64,000 nucleotides of DNA from the NCBI GenBank assembly GCA_026874595.1, contig CM049307.1:79584643-79648642 (forward strand), in the 5' to 3' direction. Under the pieces are notes generated by a model, which saw only the letters and a list, made by a program, of their open reading frames with translations, did no database searches and was not told where the DNA came from. The DNA comes from Sipunculus nudus. Its lineage: Eukaryota; Annelida; Sipuncula; Golfingiida; Sipunculidae. How positions within the stretch are numbered: position 1 is the first letter of the stretch; each line of letters begins with the position of its first letter. The position numbers were made by a program, and so were the translations under genes. Shown in pieces: positions 21,204 through 31,810 of the stretch.

Positions 21204-21716
21204 GGAGTAAAAACGCTCCGTCGGCCCAAAAAGTGTCCGTGAAGAAAGAGTATGTGGCCGCGGATTGCGGTCATCTTTTAAGTATTTATTTAGATAACAT
21301 TTTATTAATATATTATCTTAACAGTTAACTAAAGCTCTAATCATTAGTGGACAGCTGGTGACCCGGGTTTTATTCTTGGCTAAGCCATGAATGAGAGAGG
21401 GTTGTAGTGGCATGTCCAAGCCGTTGGTTTTCTCCGGGTCCTCCACCCATAACAAATACCGAGCGCCAACATCTGAGCCATAGATATTGCCTCGTATTAT
21501 TTATTATAACTAGTTGTACAAAATTAATCAAATACCGTAAATATTTAAAAATGAATAACCCAATATAATACATATATTGTGTAACTCTATTATTTGTAGG
21601 TAAATTTAATATTAATTATTATAATTGCATATTATTTGCCTTACACCCTTTCTATATAAATTTATTATATATATATATACATGTGTGTATGTGTGTGTAT
21701 GTTTATAGCGCGTGTG
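21204..21716. other. Spacer with a dispersed invertebrate repeat fragment
   Basis: About 21355-21500 contains 'gttttctccgggtcctcc' next to 'acccgggttttattcttggc'. This resembles the 'ttctccgggtactccggttt' repeat common in marine invertebrate DNA. No gene seen. A short (TA)n and GT-rich stretch precedes 21700. Confidence 0.35.
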
Positions 21717-21882
21717 TTCCTTATTCAGGCACTTATACTTCCCTTTACCACTCCAATCTCAATCCTATCAAATTGTGCTGGGGACACATTAAAGGTTACG
21801 TAGCGTCAAATAACAAGACCGGTAAGCTGGGTCACGTGATCCAGTTGTTCAGACAGGCTCAAACCACCGTGTCTCATGGTTA
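21717..21882 (+). pseudogene. IS630/Tc1-like (DDE_3) transposase C-terminal fragment
   Basis: After an acceptor-like ttattcag, the frame reads LYHSNLNPIKLCWGHIKGYV, then ASNNKTGKLGHVIQLFRQAQ and a stop. This is the C-terminal DDE_3 segment (LPPYH..LNPIE..W...K.YV). The third catalytic acidic residue, normally Glu in NPIE, is Lys here. The start of the exon is out of phase by one base with the LPPYH motif. A second, better-preserved relative lies at 54715-55057. Confidence 0.75.
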
Positions 21883-22018
21883 GGATTCTATAGCATTCGT
21901 ATTTATTTCGAACGGTGCCTTTTACATATATTTATGTTTACATGTTAATGTTATTATATTTTGTTCAAGAATATAAAAATATTAAAAAACCATTTTACAG
22001 CCGATACAGTATATAAAT

Positions 22019-22019
<1 letters not shown>

Positions 22020-22064
<45 letters not shown>
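22020..22064. repeat. (AT)n microsatellite
   Basis: About 45 bp of pure alternating AT. It creates a Tyr-Ile repeat frame, not a gene. Confidence 0.95.
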
Positions 22065-22067
<3 letters not shown>

Positions 22068-23220
22068 CAAACATAAATACATTTATATTTTCACATCATT
22101 TATCACCTGTAATTTTCTATTTCAGATGGAATTTCCGAGTATCATTACACCTCTTGTGTTCTCATTGTTTGTTTATCTTTTTATGGCACCTTTGTATCCC
22201 TCTTCTACGATCTCTTCCCCCTTTCTTAACTTCGCCTGGTGACCATAACGGTTCCCTGCCGGTCCTAAGCCCGGGAGAAGGAGGAAAGTTGGGGTTTCGA
22301 GAAACCTACTCATGCCCGTAAAATTCACATAACCTTGTTTTTATCCTTTTAATTATTTTTTGTTTATAAATTTATTAAGGTTATTTCACAAGCGCCTTTG
22401 ACATGGCCAAAAAAAAAAAATAATCGCGTAAAAAAACATTCATTTGGTCCTTCTAGAGATATTGGCATTTATTATGTCGGACAGAGCTGCAAATGAAAAA
22501 AAGTCGTTCAAACAGTGCAGTGAGTGGAATCAAGATGAGTTAATAAGATCTCAAATGCCGACCACTGTTGTATATCCTATGCACTGTATATCATATATAC
22601 CACTGTTTTATAGACAGATGATTTTAAGTTCTAATAACTGCAAAACATAACAATGTACTTCCATTTAGTTAAATAACATCAGGCAAAATATTTAGCCAGA
22701 TCATTTGGGGAAATAAACACCTATATAAATGAAAACATCTTCGTTTGATATCATGGGTTAGTGCAAATATAACACACCTTCACGCTTTAATAATAAATTC
22801 AAAGTTTACTTCAGAGAAGGAAGTTATGAGGAGACATAAGGACTCTGAATTATTGAACATTCTTTCTTTAAAAAAAAGTTGAAAAAAAATATTTACATAC
22901 ATTAATTCGGAAAGACAAAATTTAGCACTAAAAAGAAATATCAATGTTTACTGAAATTATAAACACTGATAAACATAAACATTTTTTTATGATTTATTGA
23001 TACTTAAAAAAAAATAATTTACAAATTTAACAAACAGAGAAAATTTCACATAGATTGTATATATAATAATATGGAGTACTATTTATAAAGTAAATGTCGA
23101 AAAATTGCAGAATTTAATTTAATCTCATGCAGCGATGTACAAGAAAAATGGGATAAAAATGCGAAACAACACTTATCTATTGTGGGTTCTGGTTGATGGT
23201 TCCCATATTTTTTTATTTCA
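22065..23220. other. No recognisable gene
   Basis: AT-rich sequence with short A runs. A 68-codon plus frame at 22444-22650 is unrecognised. A GC-richer patch near 22240-22310 has no identifiable origin. Confidence 0.4.
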
Positions 23221-23231
23221 GCCAAAAAGTA

Positions 23232-23669
23232 GACTGGCCCAATCCATGAAATATTTATGACTTAATTGTCATTACCCATTGCCCATGGCCCGTAATATTC
23301 GTTCAGCATATTACGTTCAGCAGAGATATATCATAGGACACGAGGTCCATGTGTGGACTACCTTAATACATGAGTACAGTGCGAATGTTACCAAGCGGGT
23401 CGAGCTTTGGGACCGCTGTTGGCGTTCACATAGCAACAATGCCACTCACAAGAGGATTGACGGACTGATATGAAAATACGAAGGAATCGTCAGGTCCTCA
23501 AAGAGCCTTGTGACGCCTTAATATGCAAATATCAGGGATTCACCATACGGACTTTACAGGGCTTTAGTGATAAGAGCTTGCACTGAGTTAAGTCTATCGG
23601 TACATGGAATCACGTTTTATTTTAAGTATTTCATTAGTAAACGAAAATACGAAAGCCCAGGCAGGGCTA
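23232..23669 (+). repeat. Dispersed repeat, copy X (inverted relative of 47797-48180)
   Basis: About 400 bp match the reverse complement of 47797-48180, including 'gtaatattcg', 'cagcagagatatat', 'taccaagcgggt', 'gacctgacgatt' in complement, and 'agcccaggcagggct'. The copy is bracketed by an 11-bp direct repeat gccaaaaagta (23221-23231 and 23670-23680), a possible target-site duplication. Copy X has a small internal duplication (attcgttcagc / ttacgttcagc). No coding content recognised. Confidence 0.75.
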
Positions 23670-23680
23670 GCCAAAAAGTA

Positions 23681-23838
23681 AAGCAAATTCGGTTTGTTAT
23701 AAATACATTACTGGGTTTTTTATATTCTACTCAGAACCATAGGTTTGCAAGCATTGTATGAACCACACAACAAATATACTGAGGGGCAAATGATGTACCA
23801 TTTTACTTAATAATCCGTTCCAACAGCCGCGAAACCTT

Positions 23839-23875
<37 letters not shown>

Positions 23876-24381
23876 CGATCATTTCTATAGCATTATTTCG
23901 AATGCGTGTTCCCTGCGATACAATGAATGCCGAGAAAACGACCTAAATTTTTATGACGTTCGCAAAAATCTAATAAAATAAACTTACTAAACGACGCTGG
24001 AGTTTTTTTTGTTTTTTTCTTGAGAAGTACTTTGCTAAACCCAACAAAACTGAAACTGTGTATGCGATACCAGTACGCGTCATAATGAAATGACGTAACC
24101 CATCACGTCAATGGTGTCTCGTCTATGCAAATGTTTGTGACATGGGTCACCTGCGTGTTCATAACAGACTGAGGTAGCTTCACGATGGCTGATTTAGTCC
24201 ATCGCATGTATACTTTTTGTTCCGAAGAGGCCAACACAGGGTGCTTGAAATATGCATTCTCAGAGTTCAAGAACGCGTCCGTGCCATGCTGGGTATACGT
24301 TTCACTACATTGTGGCGACACCTCCCATTTATACCTGAGGAAAGCAACATTTAAGAAGACAACACCTGTTATAGGTATTTT
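23681..24381. other. No recognisable gene; poly-T run at 23840-23873
   Basis: A plus frame starting at 24185 (104 codons, MADLVHRMYTFCSEEANTG) and its antisense partner both run through non-repetitive DNA. Neither is recognised. The plus frame extends into the inverted-repeat element at 24382. Confidence 0.35.
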
Positions 24382-24968
24382 CCGTTCCAAAACCCTTGTC
24401 CGCATGTTTTTTCGCGATAATTATTTTATGAATATTCATTTTAAATGCCCCTTGCCTGATGTAGATAAACAGATATTTCGCCGATTTTGTGTAAAGTAGT
24501 CATGAAATATATATAATGAAAAAAAGTATTTACTTTGCGACTGTTTTGCGTTATTAATGCTGAAATAACGTTGATGGCGTCTTCCCGGCACTGCTCGATA
24601 GTACATTCCTCTATGTTATACGTTTCATGTCTATGGCTGCGTTTGTTGTTTGTTAGACAACAGTGACGTCACAAAGACATCACAGTGATCGGTCGCGCAT
24701 CACCTTCACTTGACTGACATAAGTTTGACTGGCAAGTTTATTATCAGATCTAAGTCAAGGAATAAGTCGTAAACGCTGTAGACTGTTTCTTCATATTTTG
24801 GATGATTTGTCTCATTCAAAACCAAAGGCAAAGCAAGGTAAAGAATTATTTTTTTACGCACGTAGTCGGCGGAATAGCTCCTGCAACCTTTAGACAAGAA
24901 AGATTTACACTGCTTTACATTTAAAAAAAAATTCCCGGAAAAACATGCGGACACGGGTACTGGGACGG
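24382..24968. repeat. Foldback-type element with about 33-bp inverted repeats
   Basis: The left arm 24382-24415 (CCGTTCC…ACCCTTGTCCGCATGTTTT) and the inverted right arm 24936-24968 (CCGTCCC…ACCCGTGTCCGCATGTTTT) match at most positions, 587 bp end to end. An 82-codon minus frame (24706-24954) begins within the right arm and is unrecognised. No convincing target duplication, although 'tatagg' flanks both sides. Confidence 0.5.
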
Positions 24969-25159
24969 ACTATAGGTTCGATGAAAATGTCACCAGCTAA
25001 TTTCAGAATGAGAATAAGCGGCCTGTATATATAATTTATTTATAAGGTAAAATTTATTTATTTGTATAGTCATAATAATTAATAAAGTGTATATTTAATA
25101 CAGCTTGCTAATACATATATTTATATTTATTTATATAAACATATATAAGCTAAGGCATA

Positions 25160-25206
<47 letters not shown>

Positions 25207-25610
25207 TTTAATATAATGACCAGTTTAAAACCATAATGACTATAAGGTATTATTAATTATACATAAATAAATAATAAATCATAAAATCATCATCATAATA
25301 TGTATATAAAGGTTAGTAAAACTTTTCTTTTTTTATATAAATGTATCCTTGCAAAACGTTTACAGCAAACTTTTTTTTATTGGATAATAGTAAATGATTT
25401 CAGTTATTGTTACGGAAATATTATCCTAAGAGGAAAGAAACTGAGCTAAGCCCGAATTCTAACATATACTGGTGGAACACAAGTCCAGCGTTCAAACCGC
25501 TTAGCTAGAAAATCAAGCTGCCCTGTGGACTCTGTTCGGTCCAATTGTTTTGTGCAACTCGTCCCCTTAGCAACATACACGTATATACATATTATATATA
25601 TTTATATATA
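24969..25610. other. AT-rich spacer with (TA)n at 25166-25199
   Basis: Very AT-rich, with a pure TA tract. No gene recognised. Confidence 0.5.
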
Positions 25611-25615
25611 TATTC

Positions 25616-26640
25616 ATTCTTCAAAGAGGCTATTGTAACCCCAGTGTTAAAACATATTTGGATTTTGAACAACAGCATGTGCAACTAAAGACCCGTGTCC
25701 AATCTGCTTTTGCTTGCAAAGGTCCTTGAAAAGGTAGTTGCTAGCAGACTCAAGGACCATCTTTCTGCCTGTAACCTTCTAGAACCACTACTAGTCTGCG
25801 TATCGCAAATCCACAGCTGCGAGACCGCGCTCGTGAAGGTTCACAATAATTTGGCGTAAGCCCTTGACCAGAAAAAAGCAGTAATAAAGCTTTTAGATCA
25901 CAGTGCCGCATTTGATACGATAGACCAAGTCATCTGATCAAAAGATGTGGAGGTGTTTGGCATCACGGGTGGAGCTCTTTCCTGGATCATCTCCGACATG
26001 TCACACAGGAAGCAGATTGTGTGTGTGTGTGAATGGTAAAAAAATCAAGTACTTCATTGATTAACTGTAGGGAACCACAGGGCCCTGTTTAAGGGTAACT
26101 TTTATTCACAATGTATACTTGTCCACTTGGTGATATATATATTCTGCGCCAACAAAACACTTAATACCATCTCTACGAAGAGGACACCCAGTTGTAACTG
26201 TCATTTGACGTAGAGAGGGCTGTTAACTACATGAAGTTAACTACAGCAAGGGGCTGTTTACATCGTCAAATGCTGGATGAATCAGCACATGTTGAAATTA
26301 AACACAAACAAAACTGAGTTCATGATTGTCAGTGAAAGGGACACATCACCAACTTGCAAGATCTGGTGCTGTAATTACCGTACGGCAGAAATATTGGTTA
26401 ATGATTGCTTCCTTGCTATCCATGTTACGTAAGATTTCTGGCAGAGTGAGTTCAACAAATTTCCACCTTAGAAACACTGGAAAAACTTGCAAATCCTTGA
26501 CCTTAGGGGCAACTGAACAGTTCATTCACTTGTAACATCTTACTTAGACTATATTAATATAATTCTGATCATCACAGCTAAGTGCAATTTTAGGGAGCTC
26601 CAGCATGTGCAGAATACCGCGGCCAGGATTGTAACCACGT
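25616..26640 (+). pseudogene. LINE reverse-transcriptase remnant (CR1/L2-like)
   Basis: With several stops and shifts, the plus strand shows RPVSNLLLLAKVLEKVVASR, LKDHLSACNLLEP, HSCETALVKVHN, LLDHSAAFDTIDQ and FGITGGALSWI, the conserved order of non-LTR reverse transcriptases up to motif A. The VPQGS and YADD regions are badly decayed (26080-26180). Downstream come KLNTNKTEFMIVS, FHLRNTGKTCKSLT, VTSYLDYINIIL and ELQHVQNTAARIVT, typical of the CR1/L2 thumb and C-terminus. Inactive. The plus frame at 26326-26535 is part of this remnant. Confidence 0.8.
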
Positions 26641-26699
26641 CTTCTTGGTAAGACCGTAATACACCCCTGTTACAATTCCTCGCAAATTTATACTTAATT

Positions 26700-26850
26700 T
26701 TTTTACAAATACAATGGTAAAGACGTCACGTGGTTCATTTGAACGATCACACACCACTACGGATGTACTTTCCCTCCAGGGCAGTGAAATTAACAATACT
26801 CACCGGACTCGGCTTGTACATTTCAGTGTCACATCTGGTCTTTTTAATCG
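26700..26850 (+). repeat. Dispersed repeat, pairs inverted with 30120-30262
   Basis: Shares 'tggttcatttgaacgatc', 'gtactttcc(c/a)tccagggca', 'tgaaattaaca' and 'actcggcttgtac' with the reverse complement of 30120-30262. It follows the LINE remnant and is probably its 3' region, so the second site would be another LINE tail. Confidence 0.7.
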
Positions 26851-27037
26851 AACCCGCTTTCTAGGCTGGCTAAATGGATGGTGAATAAGGAATATTTGGC
26901 ATCTCCTACACGTATTCCAGGATTTTTTTTTTTTAACGCTGCAAATGGTCCCCCTAATATTTCAACACAAACTTATTTGGATAAAACCTTGAAAATGAGC
27001 ATTTGGTTTCATTTTTTTTAAATAAGAATATTTGTCC

Positions 27038-27042
<5 letters not shown>

Positions 27043-27087
<45 letters not shown>
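27043..27087. repeat. (TA)n microsatellite
   Basis: Pure alternating TA of about 45 bp. Confidence 0.95.
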
Positions 27088-27089
<2 letters not shown>

Positions 27090-27619
27090 CGTGTGTTATT
27101 GTTATTAAAAACATTTATTGCTCTAAACGTGATGCCGATAATTTGATCACATGAAGGTATGACATAATACCTGTAATTCATATTAGACGGAATAACAGGA
27201 ACCGCTAGGACGACACCATTTCCACTATCGATATAGCAGCAGTAGACACAGGAAAAAACACAATTATATGATAATAATAAATTTATTACGACTACAAATG
27301 ATAAAACTTAACAGAAGGGTCCAAGCTGTCGATGACGTCTGCTAAAAATTAAAAAAAAAAGGGGAGAAATCCTGCAGGTCTGCCAATGCCAGTGTGTTCC
27401 CTTCTTTGAAAAAAAAGTGTCGTTTCTAATTGTAGGATCACATCTTATGTTCCGTATGTTGAGTTGATTGCATCATAAAGAAAAACACGGAAACCAATGG
27501 GGTGCTTGAAAGCTCAAGGCTTAATTTAAATTGTATACATATCAACGTTAATTTAACTGTATTCAATATGAAACAATTTATATTATATTAAACATGCAAA
27601 ACCAGCGGTCAATAATGAG

Positions 27620-27937
27620 TTATTGACCCAACTGGTTAAAGACAAATTTAATAATATGAAAAATAGACCCATGAATTCTGCCTGAAATATGTAACACACA
27701 CATATATATCACTCTTTGTGATAACTCTAATGAAAAGTAATATTTTACTGTCTGATGCAATGTCCTCGCGTCCATAGACACGAAGAGTATACTATATTGG
27801 ACAAAGTCAAAGGCCTTGAAAAAGTCCAAGAAATAAAAACGGTCACCGTCATGATATCCCTGATACCCTTCGTCTAGATGTCGTTTCGAATTTGTTCCAA
27901 GTAGGCACTGTGGGACGATTAGGACTGTTTCTCTCAA
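27620..27937 (-). pseudogene. LINE reverse-transcriptase scrap (motif A region)
   Basis: The minus frame contains FYFLDFFKAFDFVQYSILF, resembling the motif A segment D-x-SKAFD-x-V-x-H-x-x-L of non-LTR reverse transcriptases. The rest of the 105-codon frame is not recognisable. Two further scraps of the same motif occur at 28053-28313 and 28790-28850. Confidence 0.5.
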
Positions 27938-28052
27938 CTCTCAAACTTCGAAATAATTTTTTTTTGGGTTACATTTGCGGGAAATATTTTGTTTGTATTT
28001 CACACGAGTATACTTTCATAATATTACTTTTACAGTAATAGTATGTTTTGTG

Positions 28053-28313
28053 TTATTTTCCTGGACACAATTCTAATACAACGTATTGGACCCGACTACA
28101 TTTTTCCCTACGCGTCTGGTGTATGTAGAAGCCGCAGTGCCTTGTGGTGTTCAGACTATGACGCCCATAATACCTAAACAGCAGAGTCGTGCTCGTGTGG
28201 GTCTGCACAGCATTTTGTATGGATGATGCAATGTCTAAGCGATCGAAGAAACAAAATGTAAAACATAATCGATAGGAAAGGTCGAAAGCCTTGGAAAAGT
28301 CCAAAAATGACAT
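28053..28313 (-). pseudogene. LINE reverse-transcriptase scrap (motif A region)
   Basis: The minus frame starts MSFLDFSKAFDLSYRLCF, again the motif A block, followed by unrelated-looking sequence. Its relation to the 27620-27937 piece is unclear. They may be two copies of a short composite repeat. Confidence 0.5.
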
Positions 28314-28789
28314 TCGTCAATGGTTGCTCTCATGAATAAAATGCATTATCCAATCGACACACCAAAATGCGTAGTGTGACCGCCTCCGTGACAGTAATCC
28401 GATCGCACTAGTCCGCCTAGAATACGTGTATGTACGCAATTTATTGGATTAGTTCCATGGCGTTGTCCTGTGAAAGCGTAGCCATATACACTTTATAATA
28501 TGAAAATGCGGTAAATCCTTTCTTGTTCGCGTAGCGGAAAATTATCACCCCCCCCCCCCCTTAAAAATCCAACCACTCCTCTTCCATTAAGAGCACGTCA
28601 GTTCTCTCATGACAGTCTTTACTGGGCAAACAAATGGTTTTCGTTTATAGCAGTCCAGAAAAACGTCATGTACAATATAGTCAAATTTAATTGAAAATTA
28701 GAAAAAGTATAACATGATTAGTTATATAATTTTAGATGGCACAATTTAACTTTTGCTACATTGGAACACATGAAGGTGATCTTCTGTGA

Positions 28790-28850
28790 AGCGTTTTTAC
28801 GTTTTGGATTTTTCCAAGGCATTTGATACTGTCTATCATTATAGTTCAAG
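28790..28850 (+). pseudogene. LINE reverse-transcriptase scrap (motif A region)
   Basis: The plus frame VLDFSKAFDTVYHYSS is the motif A segment in the opposite orientation to the two nearby scraps. Only about 16 residues are recognisable. Confidence 0.45.
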
Positions 28851-30119
28851 CCATCCATAAAATAATATTGTTCTACGGATTCGCCGAATCAATTATCTTT
28901 TGCAACTGAAGACCCACCAGGTCCCTGGTAATGTTCCAAATTAATGCAGGGCTATATACAAATCTGCGTGATTCCTGAATACCATATAATTCGGTTTATC
29001 TAGTATATAATGGTCAAATACAACCCATTGGACAAATTGGATATAAAGCACAAAAATGGACGTATATTTGTTGTTAATATCAATAAAAAGGATAAATGCA
29101 TCAAACTTGTTGTCAGAGCCTTGCAATAGTTTTATGTTGGTCAATGTAACAAAAAAAAAAAAAAAAAAAAAAAGAATAGCTTATTGAAAAGTTGTTAGTT
29201 AATATTTAAGAAAAAGGTATTTTACCTGTATATTGTCTAATGCTTTAAATTTTATGATATATTGAAAACACAACTTATTTGGCAATTTACCCTGTATTTT
29301 GCTGGTGTGCAGACAATAAGTTCAAGAATTCGGCACTTCCCCGTTGTTAGTGTTACAAAAGTATTTAAAACGTTTATCCATTATTGGTCCTAAATGTTTT
29401 TTCTTTTTTTTTTAAAGCAGGCTCTTTTTGGAGTCCTACATATTGACTTGGGCAGTACTTTTTGTGTATTTTTGTAGACGTGTCATCGAATAATTGGACT
29501 GCAGCTTTGACAATTTAAGTACTGATTCATTAGTTCCATACAATGAACTTTGGGAACTAGTAACAGTGGTTTTATGCTGCAAGTGCTTTAGAGAAATCAA
29601 TTAGTACAGTAATTTTCAATGATCTGCTTCGGTGGTCATTTGATGGGGTATGTCATGTGGTCATTTTTGTCGATGTGTTGGCCAGTCATAATTCATAGGA
29701 TAAGAAAAATATTCGTACCCTTTAAGGGGCATTAACAAAGATTTTATACTTGTAAGTACTAAGAGTAGGGACATGTATATCAAGATCATGGTTATTAGTT
29801 TGGTTATCACTGGGTCAGGTTTTTGTAGTATTAGTCAACCCGGGACCAATACTGGCTGCCTGACAGAACGTTACTTTGCATGCTGGGAATATTTGTATAC
29901 CGGTGGTCCTTTCTGGCCTTTTTCATAGGGAATACGAACACAATATATACTAATAATATAGAAGAGACAAATGATTTTCAAGTGAGTTTGTTGCTATTCA
30001 AAGCTCAAACAGAATATGAACAATGAAATTATTAAAACGTCTACTATATTCTGGAATGCTTGCAGGAGATGTCACCTCTAATAACTTTTAAATTAAAATT
30101 CTATGTAAACCTTCAAAGC
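28851..30119. other. No recognisable gene; poly-A run at about 29148-29173
   Basis: AT-rich. The poly-A could be a retroposon tail, but no body was identified upstream. The frame at 28941-29144 minus is unrecognised. Confidence 0.4.
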
Positions 30120-30262
30120 AGGATCAGTAAACAAGACAAGCTGTGACACTGAAACGTACAAGCCGAGTGCGCAGATGTTAATTTCAGTGCCCTGGATGGA
30201 AAGTACACCTAATGACCTGTGCCGCGGCGAGATCGTTCAAATGAACCATGTGAGACTTAATC
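30120..30262 (-). repeat. Dispersed repeat, inverted relative of 26700-26850
   Basis: The reverse complement matches the 26700-26850 segment over about 110 bp with scattered differences and a GC-richer middle (cgccgcggcacag). Confidence 0.7.
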
Positions 30263-30507
30263 TGCACATCACATCAGTCTATTAATCTACACAACACTAA
30301 GTGTTTGAATACACAATTTTTTTTTCCATTTTCCATTTTTCTCTCAATATTTTTTCCCGACCTTAAACCTGACATTGACTTCACATTAATCGAAGATAAC
30401 AATCGTTCAAACTTGCAACTTTTCGCAATAAACGATATTTTTCTCCACACTTTTTATACGCCCGTTAATGACGGATCAACATAAAGAACAAAAAAAAATC
30501 CATACTG

Positions 30508-30870
30508 ACTTAAATGATTTGGTACTTAGCACCACCACAGTGTCTTTCCCAATGTCAACATAAAGAACGAAAAAATTATACTGACTTAAATGATTTGGTA
30601 CTTAGCACCACCACAGGGTCTTTCCCAAATGTCAACAAGAAACAAAACAGTCATAATTACTTAAATGATTTGGTACTTAGCACCACCACAGTGTCTTTCC
30701 CAAATGTCAACAAGAAACAAAACAATCATATTTACTTAAATGATTTGGTACTTGTGCCACCACAGTGTCGTTCCCAAATGTCAACAAAAAAACAAAACAA
30801 TAATAATTACTTAAATGATTTGGTACTTAGCACCACCATGGTGTCTTTCCCAAATGTCAACATAAAACAA
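30508..30870 (+). repeat. 75-76-bp minisatellite, five units
   Basis: Units begin 'acttaaatgatttggtactt' at 30508, 30584, 30659, 30734 and 30809. The rest reads 'agcaccaccacagtgtcttt', 'cccaaatgtcaacaagaaac' and an A-rich tail. Since 75 is a multiple of three, a 121-codon frame runs through the array. Its repetitive Asn/Leu/Val content follows from the repeat and is not taken as a gene. Confidence 0.95.
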
Positions 30871-31550
30871 AAAAAATAAAATTAAACATATGATCTGTAC
30901 ATCAAAATCATTTGGAAATAAGCATCACTGCATAAAAGAATTAAAAATGATTACATGATGACAGGACTATTTGGGTAACAACACAAAAGCCCTCGTAATA
31001 TAATGGGGCCAACATATTGTTAATAAATTAATTTCAGACTATTGACAAAGTTACAATCAGATTATATAATATATTTTAAAGTGAAGTCCGTATTTTTTAA
31101 ACAAAATTCTTAACATTAAGCTTGTCTTATTAACATTTCAGATGAATTTTGGAATGACTTAATATATATAAATGTATACAAAGCAATGAAACATTTCCTT
31201 ACACACTGAAAGATATAAACAATAAAGAATACTTGTTAAATTTACAAAACCTACATGTAGGAAAAGGCATCATCCAATCAAAATATTCTATAAAGTACAA
31301 AGATGTGTAAATAAACATATATATAACGTAAACATCATACAAACTTGAAAAATGAAGATGCACTGCTTTACAAAAACTGTTCCAATTATTTGTAAATAAT
31401 ACAGAGAACCAAGCTTTTTAACTATCTATCAGACTATTGTTATACAGACATGGTTTTTGTTTTACAGAATATCATTGAATATAAAATAGCATATACACAT
31501 AAAATATTACAAAATATTATTACATAAAAATGAAACTGTTCCCTTCCCAA
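30871..31550. other. No recognisable gene
   Basis: AT-rich sequence ending at a poly-C run (about 31552-31567) that marks an abrupt change to the C-rich, G-poor plus strand of the following minus-strand gene. Confidence 0.45.
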
Positions 31551-31575
31551 TTCCCCCCCCCCCCCCCAGGTGGGA

Positions 31576-31810
31576 CAACAGACACACACAACCATTACCA
31601 AAACGCACCCAAATCGCAGACATATAATCACCACAAACTAACCTCTACTCCTCATCTTCATCCTCTCTCTCCTCAACCACCTCCCCTCCCCCCCTTGATA
31701 AGAGACACGCACACAACCACTACCAAAACACACGCAAATCACCAGACATATAATCATCAAACAAACTAAACCTCCACTCCCCATCCCCATCCTCTGCCTC
31801 ACTCTCCTCA
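31576..31810 (-). repeat. Tandem duplication of the 3' end of the minus-strand gene
   Basis: Segments 31576-31671 and 31701-31810 are about 80 percent alike by eye: 'acacaaccattaccaaaacg' against 'acacaaccactaccaaaaca', and both 'cagacatataatca'. The right copy encodes the C-terminal Tudor-like end (GEWRFSLFDDYMSGDLRVFW). The left copy would follow the stop and has no continued frame. Confidence 0.7.

Noticed and set aside
21961-22242. Frame with Tyr-Ile repeats
   Set aside because: Created by the (AT)n microsatellite; the same holds for 26954-27181.
29325-29340. 'agaattcggcac' resembling a cDNA cloning adaptor
   Set aside because: Too short and followed by ordinary sequence; no other sign of vector.
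30514-30879. 121-codon plus-strand frame
   Set aside because: It runs through the 75-bp minisatellite, whose length is a multiple of three. The repetitive peptide is a by-product.
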